Source of the DNA: Actinernus sp. WN-2022
Taxonomy: Eukaryota; Cnidaria; Anthozoa; Actiniaria; Actinernidae
Reading direction: 5' to 3'
Length of the DNA stretch: 64,000 nucleotides
Assembly (NCBI GenBank): GCA_030867875.1
Contig: JAOWCC010000916.1
Span: 2,241,001 to 2,305,000, forward strand
Shown here: positions 60,001-64,000 of the stretch, one piece after another
Layout of the letters: each line of letters starts with the position of its first letter
Position numbering within the stretch: the first letter of the stretch is position 1
Translations under genes and position numbers: made by a program
The notes under the pieces: generated by a model
Database searches by the model: none
Told to the model about the DNA's origin: nothing
The model's input: the letters and a program-made list of their open reading frames with translations, nothing else

Positions 60001-63000
60001 CACACAAGATGAGGCATGTTAACACAAAAAGAGTGTACCTTGCTAAGGCGCCTTTTGTGTTGACATGCCTCAATATGTGCACCGTTTCAGTTTCAACTGG
60101 CCGCTGTTGCTCGAAATCTTGATGGATTTTAATGCGGTTTGCAGCAAAAGAACCGTCTTTGTCTATAGAACAACTGTTGACTGCGTTTTAGCCGCACCTG
60201 GGCATTGGAAACACCCCAAAATGTCACTTTTAGTTGATCAACTGGAAAAAGGTGATAAGGTAGAAAATCTCGAAAAATTCCAAATCTCAAACAAGGAAAT
60301 TATGGGATAGAAAGGCTATACATGGAAGCAAGTGTCATTTTACAACCATTGAAACCTAGACTATCAGTTATCAGCGCTTTAAACTGAGGAAATCGAGAAT
60401 TCCACACAAGATGAGGCATGTTAACACAAAAAGAGTGTACCTTGCTAAGGCGCCTTTTGTGTTGACATGCGTCAATATGTGCACCGTTTCAGTTTCAACT
60501 GGCCGCTGTTGCTCGAAATCTTGATGGATTTTAATGCGGTTTGCAGCAAAAGAACCGTCTTTGTCTATAGAACAACTGTTGACTGCGTTTTAGCCGCACC
60601 TGGGCATTGGAAACACCCCAAAATGTCACTTTTAGTTGATCAACTGGAAAAAGGTGATAAGGTAGAAAATCTCGAAAAATTCCAAATCTCAAACAAGGAA
60701 ATTATGGGATAGAAAGGCTATACATGGAAGCAAGTGTCATTTTACAACCATTGAAACCTAGACTATCAGTTATCAGCGCTTTAAACTGAGGAAATCGAGA
60801 ATTCCACACAAGATGAGGCATGTTAACACAAAAAGAGTGTACCTTGCTAAGGCGCCTTTTGTGTTGACATGCCTCAATATGTGCACCGTTTCAGTTTCAA
60901 CTGGCCGCTGTTGCTCGAAATCTTGATGGATTTTAATGCGGTTTGCAGCAAAAGAACCGTCTTTGTCTATAGAACAACTGTTGACTGCGTTTTAGCCGCA
61001 CCTGGGCATTGGAAACACCCCAAAATGTCACTTTTAGTTGATCAACTGGAAAAAGGTGATAAGGTAGAAAATCTCGAAAAATTCCAAATCTCAAACAAGG
61101 AAATTATGGGATAGAAAGGCTATACATGGAAGCAAGTGTCATTTTACAACCATTGAAACCTAGACTATCAGTTATCAGCGCTTTAAACTGAGGAAATCGA
61201 GAATTCCACACAAGATGAGGCATGTTAACACAAAAAGAGTGTACCTTGCTAAGGCGCCTTTTGTGTTGACATGCGTCAATATGTGCACCGTTTCAGTTTC
61301 AACTGGCCGCTGTTGCTCGAAATCTTGATGGATTTTAATGCGGTTTGCAGCAAAAGAACCGTCTTTGTCTATAGAACAACTGTTGACTGCGTTTTAGCCG
61401 CACCTGGGCATTGGAAACACCCCAAAATGTCACTTTTAGTTGATCAACTGGAAAAAGGTGATAAGGTAGAAAATCTCGAAAAATTCCAAATCTCAAACAA
61501 GGAAATTATGGGATAGAAAGGCTATACATGGAAGCAAGTGTCATTTTACAACCATTGAAACCTAGACTATCAGTTATCAGCGCTTTAAACTGAGGAAATC
61601 GAGAATTCCACACAAGATGAGGCATGTTAACACAAAAAGAGTGTACCTTGCTAAGGCGCCTTTTGTGTTGACATGCCTCAATATGTGCACCGTTTCAGTT
61701 TCAACTGGCCGCTGTTGCTCGAAATCTTGATGGATTTTAATGCGGTTTGCAGCAAAAGAACCGTCTTTGTCTATAGAACAACTGTTGACTGCGTTTTAGC
61801 CGCACCTGGGCATTGGAAACACCCCAAAATGTCACTTTTAGTTGATCAACTGGAAAAAGGTGATAAGGTAGAAAATCTCGAAAAATTCCAAATCTCAAAC
61901 AAGGAAATTATGGGATAGAAAGGCTATACATGGAAGCAAGTGTCATTTTACAACCATTGAAACCTAGACTATCAGTTATCAGCGCTTTAAACTGAGGAAA
62001 TCGAGAATTCCACACAAGATGAGGCATGTTAACACAAAAAGAGTGTACCTTGCTAAGGCGCCTTTTGTGTTGACATGCCTCAATATGTGCACCGTTTCAG
62101 TTTCAACTGGCCGCTGTTGCTCGAAATCTTGATGGATTTTAATGCGGTTTGCAGCAAAAGAACCGTCTTTGTCTATAGAACAACTGTTGACTGCGTTTTA
62201 GCCGCACCTGGGCATTGGAAACACCCCAAAATGTCACTTTTAGTTGATCAACTGGAAAAAGGTGATAAGGTAGAAAATCTCGAAAAATTCCAAATCTCAA
62301 ACAAGGAAATTATGGATAGAAAGGCTATACATGGAAGCAAGTGTCATTTTACAACCATTGAAACCTAGACTATCAGTTATCAGCGCTTTAAACTGAGGAA
62401 ATCGAGAATTCCACACAAGATGAGGCATGTTAACACAAAAAGAGTGTACCTTGCTAAGGCGCCTTTTGTGTTGACATGCCTCAATATGTGCACCGTTTCA
62501 GTTTAACTGGCCGCTGTTGCTCGAAATCTTGATGGATTTTAATGCGGTTTGCAGCAAAAGAACCGTCTTTGTCTATAGAACAACTGTTGACTGCGTTTTA
62601 GCCGCACCTGGGCATTGGAAACACCCCAAAATGTCACTTTTAGTTGATCAACTGGAAAAAGGTGATAAGGTAGAAAATCTCGAAAAATTCCAAATCTCAA
62701 ACAAGGAAATTATGGGATAGAAAGGCTATACATGGAAGCAAGTGTCATTTTACAACCATTGAAACCTAGACTATCAGTTATCAGCGCTTTAAACTGAGGA
62801 AATCGAGAATTCCACACAAGATGAGGCATGTTAACACAAAAAGAGTGTACCTTGCTAAGGCGCCTTTTGTGTTGACATGCCTCAATATGTGCACCGTTTC
62901 AGTTTCAACTGGCCGCTGTTGCTCGAAATCTTGATGGATTTTAATGCGGTTTGCAGCAAAAGAACCGTCTTTGTCTATAGAACAACTGTTGACTGCGTTT

Positions 63001-64000
63001 TAGCCGCACCTGGGCATTGGAAACACCCCAAAATGTCACTTTTAGTTGATCAACTGGAAAAAGGTGATAAGGTAGAAAATCTCGAAAAATTCCAAATCTC
63101 AAACAAGGAAATTATGGGATAGAAAGGCTATACATGGAAGCAAGTGTCATTTTACAACCATTGAAACCTAGACTATCAGTTATCAAGCGCTTTAAACTGA
63201 GGAAATCGAGAATTCCACACAAGATGAGGCATGTTAACACAAAAAGAGTGTACCTTGCTAAGGCGCCTTTTGTGTTGACATGCCTCAATATGTGCACCGT
63301 TTCAGTTTCAACTGGCCGCTGTTGCTCGAAATCTTGATGGATTTTATTGCGGTTTGCAGCAAAAGAACCGTCTTTGTCTATAGAACAACTGTTGACTGCG
63401 TTTTAGCCGCACCTGGGCATTGGAAACACCCCAAAATGTCACTTTAATTGATCAACTGGAAAAAGGTGATAAGGTAGAAAATCTCGAAAAATTCCAAATC
63501 TCAAACAAGGAAATTATGGGATAGAAAGGCTATACATGGAAGCAAGTGTCATTTTACAACCATTGAAACCTAGACTATCAGTTATCAGCGCTTTAAACTG
63601 AGGAAATCGAGAATTCCACACAAGATGAGGCATGTTAACACAAAAAGAGTGTACCTTGCTAAGGCGCCTTTTGTGTTGACATGCCTCAATATGTGCACCG
63701 TTTCAGTTTCAACTGGCCGCTGTTGCTCGAAATCTTGATGGATTTTATTGCGGTTTGCAGCAAAAGAACCGTCTTTGTCTATAGAACAACTGTTGACTGC
63801 GTTTTAGCCGCACCTGGGCATTGGAAACACCCCAAAATGTCACTTTAATTGATCAACTGGAAAAAGGTGATAAGGTAGAAAATCTCGAAAAATTCCAAAT
63901 CTCAAACAAGGAAATTATGGGATAGAAAGGCTATACATGGAAGCAAGTGTCATTTTACAACCATTGAAACCTAGACTATCAGTTATCAGCGCTTTAAACT

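Larger units (their letters stand above)
15525..64000 (+). repeat. 402-bp satellite array, 121 head-to-tail units, continues past the window
   Basis: A 402-base unit repeats in one orientation from 15,525 to the window end. There are 120 complete units and a 121st of 375 bases starting at 63,626. Units are nearly identical; most differ at zero to three sites. The unit is counted here from the 63-base fold-back module (TGAGGCATGTTAACAC...) and then has a 339-base body starting ATATGTGCACCG and ending CCACACAAGA. The body includes the perfect palindrome AGTTGATCAACT in most units. Common variants are C/G in TGC(C/G)TCAATA, A/T in GATTTTA(A/T)TGCGG, CTTTTAGTTG against the one-base-shorter CTTTAATTG, and T/A in GCGCT(T/A)TAAAC. 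No degenerate border units are seen on the left. I find no RNA gene, ribozyme core or known satellite name in it. Confidence 0.98.

Noticed and set aside
15525..64000. CRISPR-like or coding tandem gene array
   Set aside because: The period is 402 bases with no unique spacers, and the repeated frame shows only amino-acid-changing or frame-breaking variants. It is satellite DNA.
15525..64000. CENP-B box in the satellite
   Set aside because: No sequence close to TTCGNNNNANNCGGG was found on either strand of the unit.

Overview
This window is eukaryotic nuclear DNA, most likely from a cnidarian and probably a stony coral. The evidence is one intron-bearing gene fragment, LINE and tRNA-derived SINE relics whose 3' ends look like those common in coral genomes, many short inverted-repeat (MITE-like) elements, a decayed Polinton/Maverick-type element, and a very large homogeneous satellite. 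No taxonomic marker gene is present, so the assignment rests on repeat style alone. There is no bacterial operon, CRISPR array or rRNA/tRNA gene.

Layout. 1-5.3 kb: a graveyard of transposons. It holds two low-complexity arrays built on the palindrome AGGATCCT (425-745 and 5340-6020), an ~866-bp element with 23-bp inverted ends, a TTAA-flanked MITE, a minus-strand LINE 3' end split by a TA-flanked element, and a 1.14-kb TTAA-flanked element with 39-bp inverted ends. 6.0-11.9 kb: a minus-strand Polinton-type remnant. In its own transcriptional order it has a cysteine protease, a protein with a phospholipase A2-like HD motif, a DDE integrase with chromodomain, a BRO-N/nuclease/zinc-finger protein, and the N-terminal half of a protein-primed type B DNA polymerase. 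Every gene is frameshifted, and three carry later insertions: 387 bp in the integrase chromodomain with a 7-bp target duplication, ~291 bp in the BRO-N gene, and a 138-bp hairpin in polB. The polymerase catalytic half is lost at the AGGATCCT array.

12.2-13.3 kb: a five-copy 73-bp tandem repeat and three copies of a ~125-bp dispersed module carrying CRE/E-box-like sites; a fourth copy lies inside the 387-bp element. 13.38-13.95 kb: one good exon of a TauD/TfdA (clavaminate-synthase-like) Fe(II)/2-oxoglutarate dioxygenase on the plus strand, ending at a clean splice donor. No following exon is visible. 14.07-15.52 kb: a minus-strand SINE split by an AATT-flanked fold-back element, then a plus-strand LINE relic with its 3' UTR and A-rich tail.

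15,525-64,000: an unbroken head-to-tail satellite of a 402-bp unit, 121 units counting the last partial one, running off the right edge. Each unit starts with a 63-bp fold-back module. The array begins exactly at that module, and two internal units lack precisely that module. Four common variant sites divide units into types arranged in blocks with strong neighbour preferences, which points to recent segmental duplication. An 81-codon ORF recurs in most units, but all the in-ORF base differences I found change the amino acid or the frame, so I do not call it a gene. The satellite and its excisable palindrome are the most unusual part of the window; the five-gene Polinton remnant is the second.
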